Source of the DNA: Oegoconia quadripuncta
Taxonomy: Eukaryota; Arthropoda; Insecta; Lepidoptera; Autostichidae
Assembly (NCBI GenBank): GCA_949316235.1
Contig: OX438741.1
Span: 41,956,567 to 42,020,566 of the forward strand
Length of the DNA stretch: 64,000 bases
Direction: 5' to 3'
How positions within the stretch are numbered: the stretch's first letter is position 1; each line of letters opens with the position of its first letter. A program made the position numbers and the translations under genes. Positions 63,380 to 64,000 of the stretch are shown piece by piece. Under the pieces are notes generated by a model. It made no database searches. It had not been told where the DNA came from and was given only the letters and a program-made list of their open reading frames with translations.

Positions 63380-63563
63380 AATCAAAGTATTTATAAACCA
63401 AAAAACGCAATAACATATTTTGTATTTTGCGGACGCCATGTTGGATTTTTTACCATAAAATGTATCCTATGACACTCTAGGGATCATGAGAAATCGAACG
63501 ACACCTTATCAAAACCGGTCAAGCCGTTTAGGCTACACGAGGTAACATAGAAATATACATACA

Positions 63564-63872
63564 TTTTTTTTAAAATGCACAACGGATTGGTACCTGACCT
63601 GATGTTAAGTGATGATGAGATCGAAGGTGGAAGCGTACTGACCCGGAAACCCCAACACATTTGGCGGACTGGCTATCTTATCTCTGACAACCGGAACACA
63701 ACAATGCTTTTAACATTGCTGCTTGGCGGCAGATTTAGATAAGATGGTGGTAGCTAACCAGGCGGACATTTAAAATACCCAACCACCAATCAAACCGAAT
63801 ACATGTACCCCGCTGGGGATCGAACCCGCGACCTCCAAATCGTAAACCCAATGTTGTTTACATTGAGCCACA
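63564..63872 (-). mobile_element. SINE-C, near full length
   Basis: AAAATGCACAACGGATTGG to TGTTTACATTGAGCCAC. Confidence 0.85.
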
Positions 63873-63983
63873 TACATACACTCGAAAAACATAACCCTCC
63901 TTTTTGGTGCTGTTAGGTAAAATGCTTTTTTATTAAGTTAATTTAAACATAAATTGTCGTATCGAAATGAAACTTGGTAGGTT

Positions 63984-64000
63984 TTCTTTTTTTTTTATGC
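63984..64000 (-). mobile_element. Probable SINE-C end, cut by window edge
   Basis: A T-run followed by ATGC is how the other reverse SINE-C copies begin. Confidence 0.4.

Overview
The window is insect nuclear DNA, almost certainly from a moth or butterfly. It has AT-rich intergenic sequence, small exons with strict GT-AG borders, dense tRNA-derived SINEs, jockey/RTE-like LINE debris and many small inverted-repeat (MITE-like) elements. There are no operons, and most of the sequence is repeats. The four gene models below come from reading splice sites and phases by eye. No alignment or transcript was available.

Layout. (1) 2905-15530, minus: cytosolic aspartyl-tRNA synthetase. Ten coding exons give residues 1-481, all phases agree, and the last part (class II motif 3) lies beyond the left edge. 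A noncoding 5' exon probably ends at 19087. (2) About 19190-19254: a compact, probably bidirectional promoter. (3) 19255-19749, plus: a coding-like but stop-interrupted reading frame of unknown status. (4) 19804-22838, plus: a five-exon, 322-residue galectin with one altered carbohydrate-recognition domain and a long charged tail. (5) About 22.9-35.4 kb: gene-poor DNA with MITEs and SINEs. (6) 35395-56944, minus: a six-exon, 933-residue Q/N-rich protein with a polyhomeotic-type HD1 motif and a C-terminal SAM domain, but no visible FCS zinc finger. (7) 58408-58671, plus: an 87-residue single-pass membrane protein that I do not recognise. (8) 58.7-64 kb: mainly SINE and LINE debris.

The genes are functionally unrelated: translation, lectin, Polycomb-type chromatin and a small membrane protein. 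The more unusual signals lie in how repeats touch splice sites. In the synthetase gene a minisatellite has multiplied the end of exon 7 together with its splice donor, exon 3 has two decayed tandem copies, a SINE forms the sequence just upstream of the exon 6 acceptor, and a LINE tail sits a few bases past the exon 10 donor. Several MITE-like elements are built from repeated short words, and one 46-bp palindrome is perfect with no spacer.

SINE names used here are local labels. SINE-A and SINE-B have a head with TGGTGTAGTGG and a shared tail. SINE-C has a head CCGCCTCCGTGGCTCAATG and an A-rich end after CGTTGTGCAT. SINE-D has a head GGTGGCTCAGTGG and a body with CATCGTGAGGAAACC.
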